The position numbers and the translations under genes were made by a program. Of a DNA stretch of 64,000 bases, positions 15,769 through 24,370 are shown one piece after another (within the stretch, counting starts at the first letter, position 1; the number at the start of each line of letters is the position of its first letter). The notes under the pieces were generated by a model that saw only the letters and a program-made list of their open reading frames with translations, was not told where the DNA came from and did not search any database. This DNA comes from Acidovorax kalamii (GTDB taxonomy: Bacteria > Pseudomonadota > Gammaproteobacteria > Burkholderiales > Burkholderiaceae_C), in the NCBI RefSeq assembly GCF_002245625.1, contig NZ_NOIG01000009.1, positions 124,001 to 188,000 on the forward strand. Reading direction: 5' to 3'.

Positions 15769-17100
15769 TCAGGCCTGCAGCCCGCTGTCCACAAACACGG
15801 TGAGCACCCCGGTGTAGCCGTAGAGGTGGTGGTGGGCGATCTCGCCGCCCGCAAAAAAACCGGCCAGCGGCACATCGCCCAGTGCATGGCGCACGATCTG
15901 CAGCTCGGCGCTGGGTCCGCCAAAATGCGGCCCGCCCCGGCCCGAGCAACTCACGTAGATGGCGCCACAGATGCGCCGCCCGGTCTGGGGCAGCACCCCG
16001 GCGCCGGGCGTTCCGGGCGCCGGGGCGGGGCCGCCCCGCGCCTCGGACGACGATTCCAGCGGCGCGGGCTCCAGCTCTTCGGGCGACAGCTCCTCGCGGA
16101 TTTCGGCGCAGATGCGCATCAGGTCGGCGCGTGCCGCCGCCACATTGCGCTGGCAGAACGCCAGGTGCATGCCCGCTTCCACCTGGTCGGCCAGGGCCAC
16201 GCCCCGGCGGCTGCCGTCCAGCCCCACGATGTGGCGCACGCGCGTGTCGGTACCGAAGTGGCCCGTGCGGCGCTGGCCCTGGGGTTGTTCACCGGCACTC
16301 ACCAGCCCGGCCAACGTGGCGCGCACCTTGCGCAGCGCGGGCTGCGGGTCGCCGCCATCGAGCGATACCTGCAGCGTGTCGAGCAGCACATCCAGCGCGG
16401 GCTCGCCATCGAGCGTGAGCACCACGTTGTCCTGCGCAGCGGTGATGGTGTGCAGCGCACCCACGGGCTGACAGCCCTGCGTGACACGCGACACCAGGGC
16501 CACCCCGGCATCAAAGGCCACACCCGAGAGCCCCCCATCGAACACCCCGCTGGCACCGCCCTGCCCGGCCATGTTGCCGTCGCCGCCCACCGCAAACTGC
16601 ACGCTGGCCGTGCGGCTGGCGCTGAGGCCGCCAAACAGGTAGCCGGACTCGGTACGCGCCGCCATTTCGGCCAGCAGCCCGGCCAGCTCGGGCGTGTGGC
16701 CGTCGGCATGCACCAGGGCCGTGTGCGCTACAAAACCGCTGCCCGGGCGGGGCGCATGCGTGGGCAGCGGCGCCACGCCCGAGAACACGCGGTACTGGTC
16801 GGCGGGCACATCCAGCAGCATCACCGACAGTGCGGGTTCGTCAAAATATTCGGCGTTGTTGGCCGACACCCCCACGCCCACGGTGCCGCTCCAGTCGGTC
16901 ACCTCGGGCAGCTCGGCGCTCAGGTGGTCGAGCAGCGCCTGGGCATCGTTGCCGTAGTGGTCGGTGATGTAGAGCAGGCCCAGCGTGGGCGCTGTCGCGT
17001 ATTCGGGCAGCGCCATCTGGGCGCGCAGCTGCGCCAGCACCAGCGCCGCCGCCATGCGCCACTGGGGGTGGGTGGCGTGGCCGGTTGGAAAGAGTTTCAT
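15769..17100 (-). CDS. FIST-domain signal transduction protein
   Basis: A 443-residue cytosolic protein with FIST_N (residues ~25-230; TLGLLYITDHYGNDAQALLD, TVGVGVSANNAEYFDEPALS, SGYLFGGLSASR) and FIST_C (~240-435; IVRHALGDVPLAGFFAGGEI, then HHHLYGYTGVLTVF). FIST is a sensor domain thought to bind small ligands such as amino acids; here it stands alone without an output domain. A Glu/Pro-rich linker (SPEELEPAPLESSSEAR) separates the halves. The ATG at 17100 is chosen because it opens the conserved N-terminus; the open frame continues upstream into the phaM gene. It follows phaM by about 60 bp on the same strand. Confidence 0.82.
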   Translation of the reverse strand: MKLFPTGHATHPQWRMAAALVLAQLRAQMALPEYATAPTLGLLYITDHYGNDAQALLDHLSAELPEVTDWSGTVGVGVSANNAEYFDEPALSVMLLDVPADQYRVFSGVAPLPTHAPRPGSGFVAHTALVHADGHTPELAGLLAEMAARTESGYLFGGLSASRTASVQFAVGGDGNMAGQGGASGVFDGGLSGVAFDAGVALVSRVTQGCQPVGALHTITAAQDNVVLTLDGEPALDVLLDTLQVSLDGGDPQPALRKVRATLAGLVSAGEQPQGQRRTGHFGTDTRVRHIVGLDGSRRGVALADQVEAGMHLAFCQRNVAAARADLMRICAEIREELSPEELEPAPLESSSEARGGPAPAPGTPGAGVLPQTGRRICGAIYVSCSGRGGPHFGGPSAELQIVRHALGDVPLAGFFAGGEIAHHHLYGYTGVLTVFVDSGLQA

Positions 17101-17159
17101 GGTGAGGGTCTCCGTGCCGGGGCGCGCGCCCGGATGGCGCTCCGCCTGCGGGCGCTGGC

Positions 17160-18032
17160 TCAGCCTGCTCGCTTGCGGGCAGCCGGGCTGCGGGTGCTGC
17201 TGGCCTTCTTGGCCGCAGGCTTGGTGCTGGTCGTGCGCGCTGCAGGTTTCTTGGTGGCGGCGGTCTTTTTGGCGGCGCCCGATGTGGCAGACCGCTTGGC
17301 ACCACCTTGCATGGTCTGCATGCCCTTGGCCGCAAACTGGCTGGCCATGCCGGTGGCCGTCTTGAGGGCCTCCTTGGCCAGGCCCGTGGCCATGTTCTTG
17401 GTGGTGTCGATGGCGGTCTGCTTGGCCGCGTCCTTCATGGCGTTGGCGGCGATCTGCTGGAACTGGCTGGTGAGCGCGCCCCACCACTGCATCGGGTCCA
17501 CCACGGCGGGCTCGGGCGTGTCAGCGGCCTTGCCCTTGGCTTTGGGCTTCGCTTTCGCAGCGGGTGCGGGCTCGGCATCGGCCTCTGTTTCTTCAGGGGA
17601 CTCTTCTTCGGCAGCGGCACGGCCCGTCACGCGGGCGGCGGCGCTGGTCACGGCCTCTGCGGCGCCGGTCACGGTGTCGGCGGCTTTCTGCACGCCGCTC
17701 ATCACGGTGTCGGCGGTCTTGAGCTTGAAGGCGTTGGCCACGTCGCCCATGCTGAAGTTCATGCCCTTGAGCGTGGCCAGGGTCATCTTCTGCACCTCCA
17801 GCGCCTGAATGGTGGCGGCCAGCGCGCGCGAGTTCTGCTCCAGCCAGAACTGCACAGCCTTGAGCTCTTCGATGCGCTTTTCCAGCTCTTCCACACTGAT
17901 GGTGGGGGCCACCCAGTTGGAGAGGTTGGGCAACTGCGGAATGCTGCTGGACGCCCCCTTGGCCAGGCTTTGCAGAAAGTCAAAACCGGGGACGAATTTG
18001 CCGAAACCGAAGTTGTTGGATGTGTCGCTCAT
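17160..18032 (-). CDS. phaM: PhaM-type polyhydroxyalkanoate granule protein
   Basis: A 290-residue cytosolic protein. Residues ~9-90 are the PhaM signature: FVPGFDFLQSLA, LPNLSNWVAPTISVEELEK, RIEELKAVQFWLEQNSRAL, ALEVQKMTLATLKGMN. In Cupriavidus, PhaM binds PHB synthase and DNA and positions granules during division; the same role is inferred here. The middle is Ala/Glu-rich. The C-terminal ~45 residues are a histone-H1-like Lys/Ala tail (AAKKTAATKKPAARTTSTK), consistent with nucleoid binding. The ATG at 18032 is supported by the conserved N-terminus. No phaC gene is in the window. Confidence 0.88.
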   Translation of the reverse strand: MSDTSNNFGFGKFVPGFDFLQSLAKGASSSIPQLPNLSNWVAPTISVEELEKRIEELKAVQFWLEQNSRALAATIQALEVQKMTLATLKGMNFSMGDVANAFKLKTADTVMSGVQKAADTVTGAAEAVTSAAARVTGRAAAEEESPEETEADAEPAPAAKAKPKAKGKAADTPEPAVVDPMQWWGALTSQFQQIAANAMKDAAKQTAIDTTKNMATGLAKEALKTATGMASQFAAKGMQTMQGGAKRSATSGAAKKTAATKKPAARTTSTKPAAKKASSTRSPAARKRAG

Positions 18033-18132
18033 GGCCGCTCCGCAAGAGGTGGGTCTGTGATGGGGTCACAGCTTACTCCAATGTGTTGCGGCCGGGAGGG
18101 GCAGATTCCCGCCCCTGCACGCTCAGTCGCGC

Positions 18133-18630
18133 TCAGTGCTTGTGGCCGTGCCCGTGGCCTGCCGGTGCAGCGCCGCCCGGGGGCATAGTGGCCACAGGCA
18201 CGCTGATGTTGAGCTTGCTCTCGGCGCCCTTGGCATCCTGGAACACCAGGGTCAGGGGCACGGCGGTGTCCTTGGCCAGGGGGGCCTTGAGGTCCAGCAG
18301 CATGACGTGGTAGCCGCCGGGCTTGAGTTCCACCGTCTTGCCTGCGGGCAGGTCCAGGGCGGGGACGGCGCGCATCTTCATCACGTCGCCTTCCATCTTC
18401 ATCTCGTGCACTTCGGTCACGCCAGCGGCGGGCGATTCGGCGCGCACCAGGCGTGCGCCGTCGGGGGCCGTGAGGCGCATGAACGCGCCCGTCCCCTTCT
18501 GGCCCTGCACGCTGGCGCGGGCCCAGGCGCCCTCGACCTTGACGGCGGCGGTCTGCGCCCAGGCGGGGGCACTGGCAAAGGCGGCCATCAGCATGGCGGC
18601 CAGGGCGGAGGTGTGGAGCAGTCTTTTCAT
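18133..18630 (-). CDS. Periplasmic copper chaperone PCu(A)C
   Basis: A 165-residue exported protein with signal peptide at residues 1-25 (SALAAMLMAAFASAPAWA). It has the PCu(A)C copper motif H-x-M, Met, H-x-M: HEMKMEGDVMKM followed by GGYHVMLLDL, whose Met/His residues bind Cu(I). The extra C-terminal GHGHGHKH is a second likely metal-binding tail. PCu(A)C proteins deliver copper to cytochrome oxidase or retain it in the periplasm. It is the last gene of a minus-strand copper group (DUF2946, TonB receptor, DUF1775, PCu(A)C), which supports a copper-acquisition role. Confidence 0.9.
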   Translation of the reverse strand: MKRLLHTSALAAMLMAAFASAPAWAQTAAVKVEGAWARASVQGQKGTGAFMRLTAPDGARLVRAESPAAGVTEVHEMKMEGDVMKMRAVPALDLPAGKTVELKPGGYHVMLLDLKAPLAKDTAVPLTLVFQDAKGAESKLNISVPVATMPPGGAAPAGHGHGHKH

Positions 18631-18697
18631 GGTGAAGATTCCTTGTTCAGCGGAAATGGGGAGGCGGCAGGAAGACTGCCTCTTTATCTGGGGTCAA

Positions 18698-19258
18698 TCA
18701 GTGATTGTGGGCACCGGCGCCCGCGCCGGGCAGGATTTCCAGCGCGGCGGCTGGGGACTTCAGGTCCGACAGCTTTTGCCCGGCCTTGGGCACCTCCACC
18801 CAGTCGTTGCGGCCTTCGGCGCAGGCCTGGCGCACGGGCCAGTACACGGTGCCCGCCTGTTCAGGCGCGGTGGCGACCAGCACGAACTCGTCGTAGTGGG
18901 CACTCTGCAGCATGTCGTCTGCGGTCTTGGCCGTCCAGGTCACGCGCACCACGTCTTCGGTGATGCTGCGGCCGTGGCTCGTGATGGGCTGGGCGAGTTT
19001 TTCGCGCTGCACCTCCAGCGCCCAGCCCGGCTTGGGCATGGGGCGCGCGCCGCGCATGCCCGCCGGGATGTCCACCGCGATCTGCCGCGTGGGCGACGCA
19101 CCGCAGCCGTGGCCCACCTTGAATGTGGCCTTGTAGCTGGCGCCCGCCGGGGCGACCTGGTATTCGAGCACCACATGGGCGGACGCAGAGCCAAAAAGGC
19201 CTCCTGCGCCTGACAGCAAAGCGATTACAGCTATCTTTTTCATAGTATTGAGAGACAT
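18698..19258 (-). CDS. DUF1775 / YcnI-type copper-binding periplasmic protein
   Basis: A 186-residue exported protein with a signal peptide at residues ~1-27. The mature protein starts with His (SA|HVVLEYQVAPAGASYK), the conserved N-terminal copper ligand of the DUF1775/YcnI family. VRVTW and YWPVRQAC are family landmarks, and the C-terminus ends AHNH. The ATG at 19258 has AAGGA about 9 bases upstream; a second ATG is at 19243. The 41-bp dispersed element at 19206-19246 lies inside the 5' coding sequence and encodes TMKKIAVIALLSGA of the signal peptide, with codons (AAA, ATA, GTA, TCA) unlike the rest. It sits 14 bp after the TonB-receptor stop, so co-transcription is likely. Confidence 0.85.
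   Translation of the reverse strand: MSLNTMKKIAVIALLSGAGGLFGSASAHVVLEYQVAPAGASYKATFKVGHGCGASPTRQIAVDIPAGMRGARPMPKPGWALEVQREKLAQPITSHGRSITEDVVRVTWTAKTADDMLQSAHYDEFVLVATAPEQAGTVYWPVRQACAEGRNDWVEVPKAGQKLSDLKSPAAALEILPGAGAGAHNH
19206..19246 (+). repeat. 41-bp AT-cored dispersed element, copy 3, inside a signal-peptide coding region
   Basis: Plus strand begins GCGCCTGACAGCAAAGCG and ends CAGCTATCTTTTTCATAGT. It aligns end to end, without gaps, with the complement of the intergenic copy at 39051-39091 (GCGCCTGA, AAGCG, AGCTAT and TAGT shared). On the minus strand it encodes the signal peptide n- and h-regions of the DUF1775 protein. Confidence 0.7.
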
Positions 19259-19272
19259 GGGATGTATTCCTT

Positions 19273-21591
19273 TCAGAGGCTGACCTTGAGCTCAGCGAGG
19301 TAGGTGCGCTGCGGGTAGGGATGGAAGTTCCAGAACTGGTAGTTGTTGAGGTTGTCGATGCCCACGGCAGCGCTCACCTGCTTGGTGATCTGGTAGCGCA
19401 CACGCACGTCGGTGGTGAAGTAGCGGCTGGCGCCCTGGTAGGCAAAACCGTTCACGTCGGTGTTGTCGAGCGTGCTGTACTGCCTGCCGCTATAGCGCGC
19501 GCCCAGGGTGTACGACCATTTGTCATCCGGCCGGTAGGTGGCCACGGTGCTGGCGCGCCACTCAGGGATGCGCGGTTGCCACTTGCCCACGCTGGCGGGG
19601 AACTTGTCGTTGCGCGTGATCTTGGAATCCGTCCAGGTCAGGCTGCTGCCCAGCTCCAGCCCGCGCACAAAGACGTTGGCGGCCTGGTACGACAGCTCAA
19701 TGCCACGGGTAGCGATGGCGTCCACGTTCTGCACATTGGTCACGTTGGGTGTGACGAGCACATTGGTTTGCGAGTACAGCGCGTCCTTGGTGCGCTCAAA
19801 AAAAGCGGTCAGGCGCAGCAGTCCATTGCCCATGTCCCGCTCGGCCGTGAGCTCGGTGGTCCAGCTCTTTTCGGGTTTCAGGTTCGGATCGTTGTTGATG
19901 AGCGTGCCGCTGCCGCTGATGCCGCCCTGGTACAGCTCGGCCACGGTGGGCATGCGCACGGCGCGGCCGGTGGAGGCCTTGAGCACCCACAGATCATTGG
20001 CTTGGTAGGCCACGGCAGCCTTGGGCGACACATAGGTCTCGTTGCGCTCGGGGTGGCTTAGCGTGGTGGTGGCGTTGCCGGTCTGGCCGTTGCTGGCGCT
20101 CCAGCGTTCGGCGCGTGCGCCGAGCACGGCCTTCCACTTCGGCGCAATCTTCCAGGTGTCTTGCGCCCACAGACCAATGAGCCGGGTGTCGCCGTTGAAG
20201 GCCTGGTTGCGGGCGCCTGCATCACCGCTGATCCAGTTCGTCGTGGCGTTCTCCACGGTGCGCAGCTGGTAGCTGTCGCGCTGCAGGCCAAAGTCCATGA
20301 TGTGCGCGCCCTGCACCCCATCGGGCCGCCAGGTGCCTTTGGCGGCCAGCGTGTTCCAGCCTGTGCCCTTGCTGTTGACGATGCGGCCGGCGCCACCGTT
20401 CAGCGCGGCGGGCAGCGCCACGGTGGCGGCGCGCAGGGTGTCGGTCTGGTAGTCGTACAGGCTGGCGGCTACTTCCCAGTCGAACACGCCTTTGGTGTTG
20501 CTCTTGACCGAGAGCCCGTGCATGAAATGCGTGAGGTCTTCATTGGACACATTGAAGTCCGTGGGTGCCAGCGTGTACGAGCGGCCATTGATGTTGACCG
20601 TGCCGCCGTACACCGCATTGCCATTGGCGTCGCGCAGGTAGCTGGTGGGGCGGCCTTCGGATTCGTTGTGCCACCAGCCCAGGGTATAGGCCGCCCGCAC
20701 AGTCGGCGAAAAGTCGTAGGCGATCTTGGCCTTGATGTGGTCTTGCTGCGTGTGGTACTGCGTGGCCGTGCCCAGCAGGTACCAGGGCTGGTTGCTGCGG
20801 TTGAGCCCAGGCACCGCGCCCGTCACCGGTGTGCCCGCATTGCCCACGGTACCAGCGGACACGAGGCGCGTGGGGAAGGTGAGCGGCTGGCCTTCGCTGT
20901 CCGTCTTGTTGAAGTTGAGGAACCAGGACCAGTCACCGTTCTTGTTTCCCACGGATGCGCTGACCTGCTTGCCCGCATAGGTGGCACTGGTGCCGTACAG
21001 GTCGAAAGGCTGGTGCTGGACGCTGACCTGCCCGTGCGCCTCGAACTTTGTCGGCATGCGCGTGACGTAGTCCACCACCGCACCCACCGAGTTGCCTGCG
21101 TACGCGGCGGAGAAGGGGCCGTAGAGCACGTCCACGCGCTCGATCTCCTCGGGCGTGACCAACATCCAGCGCGGCGCGTTGGTGGGGCCGTTGCCCAGGT
21201 AGTTGCTGAGCAAAATGCCGTCGGCAAACACCATGGACCGCGCCGGGTTGCCCGTGCCCGAGGCGCGGGTGGACAGTACGGCATGGTTGTAGTCGCCGAT
21301 GTAGCGCTTGCGCACCAGCAGGCTGGGCAGGTACTTGAGGGCGTCTTCGCTGTCGGTGGCGTTGATCGAATGCTCGATCTGCTCGCGCGTCACGCCCTCG
21401 ATGGTGGTGGGGATCTGCGTGGGCAGCGAGGTGGGCTGGCCGCCGGTGATGGTGACCACGCCCAGCTCCTTGACGGGGGCATTGCTGGGCTCAACGGGTT
21501 GGGCAAACGCCGGGGCAGCCCCGGTGAACGTGCAGCCCAGGACGATGGGAAAGGCACTGGCCACGGCCAGCGCCATGCGGCTTTTGCGCAT
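19273..21591 (-). CDS. TonB-dependent outer-membrane receptor, probably for copper
   Basis: A 772-residue outer-membrane protein. The signal peptide is at residues 1-30 (PIVLGCTFTGAAPAFAQ). The plug domain is at ~40-160 (ELGVVTITGG, SRMVFADGILLSNYLG-type segment, EEIERVDVLYGPFSAAYAGN). A 22-strand barrel follows, with typical motifs such as NLKPEKSWTTELTAERD and FERTKDALY, and a terminal strand ending RTYLAELKVSL (aromatic-rich, C-terminal Leu). Its placement between DUF2946 and DUF1775-PCu(A)C genes matches known copper receptor loci of the OprC/NosA kind. The substrate is inferred from context only; no His/Met-rich loop is obvious. Confidence 0.85.
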   Translation of the reverse strand: MRKSRMALAVASAFPIVLGCTFTGAAPAFAQPVEPSNAPVKELGVVTITGGQPTSLPTQIPTTIEGVTREQIEHSINATDSEDALKYLPSLLVRKRYIGDYNHAVLSTRASGTGNPARSMVFADGILLSNYLGNGPTNAPRWMLVTPEEIERVDVLYGPFSAAYAGNSVGAVVDYVTRMPTKFEAHGQVSVQHQPFDLYGTSATYAGKQVSASVGNKNGDWSWFLNFNKTDSEGQPLTFPTRLVSAGTVGNAGTPVTGAVPGLNRSNQPWYLLGTATQYHTQQDHIKAKIAYDFSPTVRAAYTLGWWHNESEGRPTSYLRDANGNAVYGGTVNINGRSYTLAPTDFNVSNEDLTHFMHGLSVKSNTKGVFDWEVAASLYDYQTDTLRAATVALPAALNGGAGRIVNSKGTGWNTLAAKGTWRPDGVQGAHIMDFGLQRDSYQLRTVENATTNWISGDAGARNQAFNGDTRLIGLWAQDTWKIAPKWKAVLGARAERWSASNGQTGNATTTLSHPERNETYVSPKAAVAYQANDLWVLKASTGRAVRMPTVAELYQGGISGSGTLINNDPNLKPEKSWTTELTAERDMGNGLLRLTAFFERTKDALYSQTNVLVTPNVTNVQNVDAIATRGIELSYQAANVFVRGLELGSSLTWTDSKITRNDKFPASVGKWQPRIPEWRASTVATYRPDDKWSYTLGARYSGRQYSTLDNTDVNGFAYQGASRYFTTDVRVRYQITKQVSAAVGIDNLNNYQFWNFHPYPQRTYLAELKVSL

Positions 21592-21626
21592 GGGAACTCC
21601 TGAATTTCAAGCCAAATAGACCGTCT

Positions 21627-21667
21627 GCGCGCGATGGATAAGCGCAAACAGCTATCAAATAAATAGC
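21627..21667 (+). repeat. 41-bp AT-cored dispersed element, copy 4
   Basis: Plus strand begins GCGCGCGATGGATAAGCGC and ends AACAGCTATCAAATAAATAGC; GCTAT and ATAGC form the terminal inverted arms. It lies 36 bp upstream of the TonB-receptor ATG, between it and the DUF2946 gene. Confidence 0.85.
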
Positions 21668-21671
21668 AAAA

Positions 21672-22040
21672 TCAGGAGAATGCCGGGGGCCCGCGCGGCG
21701 GCAGCGGCGCAGCAGTGCGCGCAGCAATGTGCGCGGCGGGGATGGGGCGCAGTGCATGCGCCAGCGGGTGGACCACCGGCAGCAGGGCCTGCGAGGCGGG
21801 GGGAGGTGCGCTCACCTGCGCGCACAGGGGGCAGTCCAGCGTGTGGCTCTGCATCTCCTGGGCGCCATCGTCGGTCTTGACCAGCAGCTTGATCGCGCCC
21901 GAACCCGAGCAGATCAGTTCCATGGCCTGCGGGTTGACCAGCGGCGACGCCACGGCCACGCCCATGGACACCACAAACCACGCCAGCACCAGGCGGGCGA
22001 GCCAGTGAAGGCTGCGGAGGGTTTGCAGGGAGGACCACAT
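21672..22040 (-). CDS. DUF2946-like small exported protein with CxxC motif
   Basis: A 122-residue protein. An N-terminal hydrophobic segment at residues ~10-33 (WLARLVLAWFVVSMGVAVAS) is a signal peptide or anchor. The conserved core includes LICSGSGAIKLLVK and HTLDCPLCAQ; the CPLC cysteines could bind copper. The tail is Ala/Pro/His-rich. DUF2946 genes commonly neighbour copper TonB receptors, as here, and it is probably the first gene of the copper group on the minus strand. The ATG at 22040 follows a purine-poor leader without a strong ribosome site. The longer open frame upstream crosses the divergent GST gene and is not real. Confidence 0.7.
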   Translation of the reverse strand: MWSSLQTLRSLHWLARLVLAWFVVSMGVAVASPLVNPQAMELICSGSGAIKLLVKTDDGAQEMQSHTLDCPLCAQVSAPPPASQALLPVVHPLAHALRPIPAAHIAARTAAPLPPRGPPAFS

Positions 22041-22163
22041 GAGGGCCCGATTGTAGGTGGCTGCACCCACGAGGCCTTGACCAGGGTCATCTGCGCGACG
22101 GACGGCGCCCCCGCCCACACCTAGGATGTACGCTGCACTCACCACTACAACGGAGACCCCACC

Positions 22164-22811
22164 ATGCTCACACTCTGCGGCTTTTCGGCCAGCAACTACT
22201 ACAACAAGGTCAAGCTCGCCCTGCTCGAAAAGGGCCTGCCGTTCACCGAGGAACTGGCCTGGGTGGGCGAAACCGACCGCAGCGCCAGCCCGCTGGGCAA
22301 AGTGCCCTACCTGCGCACGCCCCAGGGCCCGCTGTGCGAATCGGCGGTGATCGCCGACTACATCGAGGCCGCCCACCCCGCGCACCCACTGATCCCCGCC
22401 GACCCCTACCGGGCCGCCAAGGTGCGCGAGCTGATCACCTTTCTGGAGCTGCACCTGGAGCTGGTGGCGCGCAACCTGTACCCGCAGGCCTTTTTTGGCG
22501 GCACGGTGAGCGATACCGCCAAAGAAAAGGTGGGCGCGCAGCTCACGAAGAACATTGCCGCCTTCGCCCAGCTGGCCAAGTTCAGCCCCTATGTAGGCGG
22601 CGACAGCTTCACGTTGGCCGACTGCGCGGCCATCGTGCACCTGCCGCTGGTGGCCTCGGCCACCAAGATCGTCTATGGCCGCGACTACCTGGCCGACCTG
22701 CCCGTGCGCGAGTACCTGACCCGCATGGGCGAACGGCCCCATGTGCAGCGCGTGAACGCAGACCGCAAGACCAACACGGCGGAGATGCTGGCGCGGCCGC
22801 CCAAGCGCTGA
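22164..22811 (+). CDS. Glutathione S-transferase family protein
   Basis: A 215-residue cytosolic enzyme with an N-terminal thioredoxin-like GST domain (residues 1-78). MLTLCGFSASNYYNKVKLAL holds the Ser/Asn likely to contact the thiol, GKVPYLRT the cis-proline, and CESAVIADYIE the glutathione gamma-glutamyl site. A helical C-terminal domain follows (~85-205, with SFTLADCAAIVHLPLV). The substrate is unknown. It is divergent from the copper group, separated by 123 bp. The ATG at 22164 follows ACGGAGACCCC. Confidence 0.85.
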   Translation: MLTLCGFSASNYYNKVKLALLEKGLPFTEELAWVGETDRSASPLGKVPYLRTPQGPLCESAVIADYIEAAHPAHPLIPADPYRAAKVRELITFLELHLELVARNLYPQAFFGGTVSDTAKEKVGAQLTKNIAAFAQLAKFSPYVGGDSFTLADCAAIVHLPLVASATKIVYGRDYLADLPVREYLTRMGERPHVQRVNADRKTNTAEMLARPPKR

Positions 22812-22916
22812 ACCCGCCCCCCAGCGCAGGGTCTTCATCCCTTGACCTTGGTCAACCGAGGTTGTCGCGCACAGGCGCACCATGCAGGCATCCGATCACC
22901 CTTGAGGAGACACCGC

Positions 22917-23288
22917 ATGGACAAGACCCAGGCCGCCCCATTCCTCCAACAATTGCGGGCCCAGCAATCCGAGTTGTTGGCCCAGCTGGCCGCACAGCGC
23001 GGCGGCACCATCGGCCGGGCCGAGGCCGCTGCAGCGCATTTTGGCCAGCCCGAAGACCCGCGCGCCCAGCTGGCCACCGAACGTGAACTGGCGTTCGCGC
23101 TGGACGAGCACGAAACCGCCCACCTGGCCGCCGTGGAGGCGGCCCTGGCCCGCATCGAGGCGGGCACCTACGGCGAGTGCACGGACTGCGGCGCCCACAT
23201 CACCGCAGCCCGACTGCACGCCACCCCCGAGGCGGCACGCTGCGTGCACTGCCAGGAGAAGGCCGAGCAGCACCGGCGGACAGCCTGA
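22917..23288 (+). CDS. DksA/TraR-family C4 zinc-finger protein
   Basis: A 123-residue cytosolic protein with an N-terminal helical/coiled segment and a C-terminal zinc finger with four cysteines in the DksA pattern: CTDCG, then CVHCQ 17 residues later, preceded by EAALARIEAGTYGEC. Such proteins bind the RNA polymerase secondary channel. It is shorter than canonical DksA (about 150) and lacks a clear DxxDxA coiled-coil tip, so it is a DksA paralogue rather than the main ppGpp cofactor. The ATG at 22917 has GAGGAGA upstream; an earlier in-frame ATG at 22842 overlaps the GST leader and lacks conservation. Confidence 0.82.
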   Translation: MDKTQAAPFLQQLRAQQSELLAQLAAQRGGTIGRAEAAAAHFGQPEDPRAQLATERELAFALDEHETAHLAAVEAALARIEAGTYGECTDCGAHITAARLHATPEAARCVHCQEKAEQHRRTA

Positions 23289-23330
23289 GGGCGAGCCTGA
23301 AACCGGACACCGGCTGCTATCCTTTGCGGG

Positions 23331-23744
23331 ATGCGCAGCCTCTTTCACCTCGCTTTCCACGTCACCGACCTCGATGCCGCCCGCCGCTTCTATGGCGGCG
23401 TGCTGGGTTGCCAGGAGGGGCGGAGCACCGACACCTGGGTGGACTTCGACTTCTTCGGCCACCAGATCTCGCTGCACCTGGGCACCCCGTTTGCCAGTGC
23501 CCGCACCGGCCATGTGGGCGACCACCTGGTGCCCATGCCCCATTTCGGCGCCATTCTGGAGCTGCCCGACTGGCATGCACTGGCCGCGCGCCTGAAGGCG
23601 GCGGGCACGGTCTTTGTGCTGGAACCGCAGGTGCGTTTTGAAGGCCAGCCAGGCGAGCAGTGGACGATGTTCTTCCACGACCCCAGCGGCAACCCGATCG
23701 AGATCAAGGGCTTCCGATCGCTGGACGCGGTGTACGCGACATGA
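23331..23744 (+). CDS. VOC (glyoxalase/dioxygenase fold) family protein
   Basis: A 137-residue protein with one vicinal-oxygen-chelate pair: LFHLAFHVTDLDAARRFYGG at the N-terminus and WTMFFHDPSGNPIEIKGF at the C-terminus. The His of AFHVTD and the Glu of PIEIK are the usual metal-ligand positions. It probably acts as a homodimer; the substrate is not predictable. Its stop overlaps the next gene start (ATGA at 23741). Confidence 0.82.
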   Translation: MRSLFHLAFHVTDLDAARRFYGGVLGCQEGRSTDTWVDFDFFGHQISLHLGTPFASARTGHVGDHLVPMPHFGAILELPDWHALAARLKAAGTVFVLEPQVRFEGQPGEQWTMFFHDPSGNPIEIKGFRSLDAVYAT

Positions 23745-24334
23745 GCTACACCTTCGCGTCGGCCACCATATTGCTGCTGCTGATCACCGATCCGCTGGGC
23801 AACATCCCCATTTTTGCCAACGCGCTGCGCGGCGTGGCGCCCGAGCGGCGGGCGCGGGTGATCCTGCGCGAGGTGCTGATCGCGTTTGCGCTGCTGCTGG
23901 TGTTTCTGTTCTTCGGGGCGGAGTTTCTGCGGGTGATGAACCTGAGCGACCTGTCGCTGCAGATTGCGGGCGCGGTGGTGCTGTTCCTGATCGCGCTGCG
24001 CATGATCTTTCCGTCGGCAGACGGTCCGCAGGCGGAGCTGCCGGGCGAGCCGTTGATCGTGCCGCTGGCCATCCCTGCGCTGGCAGGCCCGTCGGCCCTG
24101 GCCACGGTGATGCTGCTGGTCGCCCAGGCACCAGAGCGCAAGCTCGAATGGGTCGGCGCTCTGTGCGTGACCATGGCGGTGTGCGCCATCGTGTTGCTGA
24201 TGGCCGAACGCATCCAGCGTCTGGTGGGCGAACGCGTGGTGATGGCGTTTGAACGCCTGATGGGGCTGATCCTGGTCGCTATCTCGGTGGAGATGCTGAT
24301 ACGCGGCATCAAGCAACTCGCACACCAGCTCTAG
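23741..24334 (+). CDS. MarC-family integral membrane protein
   Basis: A 197-residue inner-membrane protein with six predicted spans. MarC/NAAT signatures are LLLLITDPLGNIPIFANALR in span 1 and the mid-protein PLAIPALAGPSALATVMLLV. The C-terminus contains GLILVAISVEMLIRGI. The family was once linked to multiple antibiotic resistance, but its function is unsettled; some archaeal members transport neutral amino acids. The ATG at 23741 overlaps the VOC stop by ATGA, indicating translational coupling. Confidence 0.85.
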   Translation: MSYTFASATILLLLITDPLGNIPIFANALRGVAPERRARVILREVLIAFALLLVFLFFGAEFLRVMNLSDLSLQIAGAVVLFLIALRMIFPSADGPQAELPGEPLIVPLAIPALAGPSALATVMLLVAQAPERKLEWVGALCVTMAVCAIVLLMAERIQRLVGERVVMAFERLMGLILVAISVEMLIRGIKQLAHQL

Positions 24335-24370
24335 CCCACAGTCAGCGGGGCGCACCGCCCCGCGCCCGGT

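Noticed and set aside
15826..17808. Open frame of about 660 residues opposite the FIST and phaM genes.
   Set aside because: No ribosome site or domain; composition is that of an antisense GC-rich frame.
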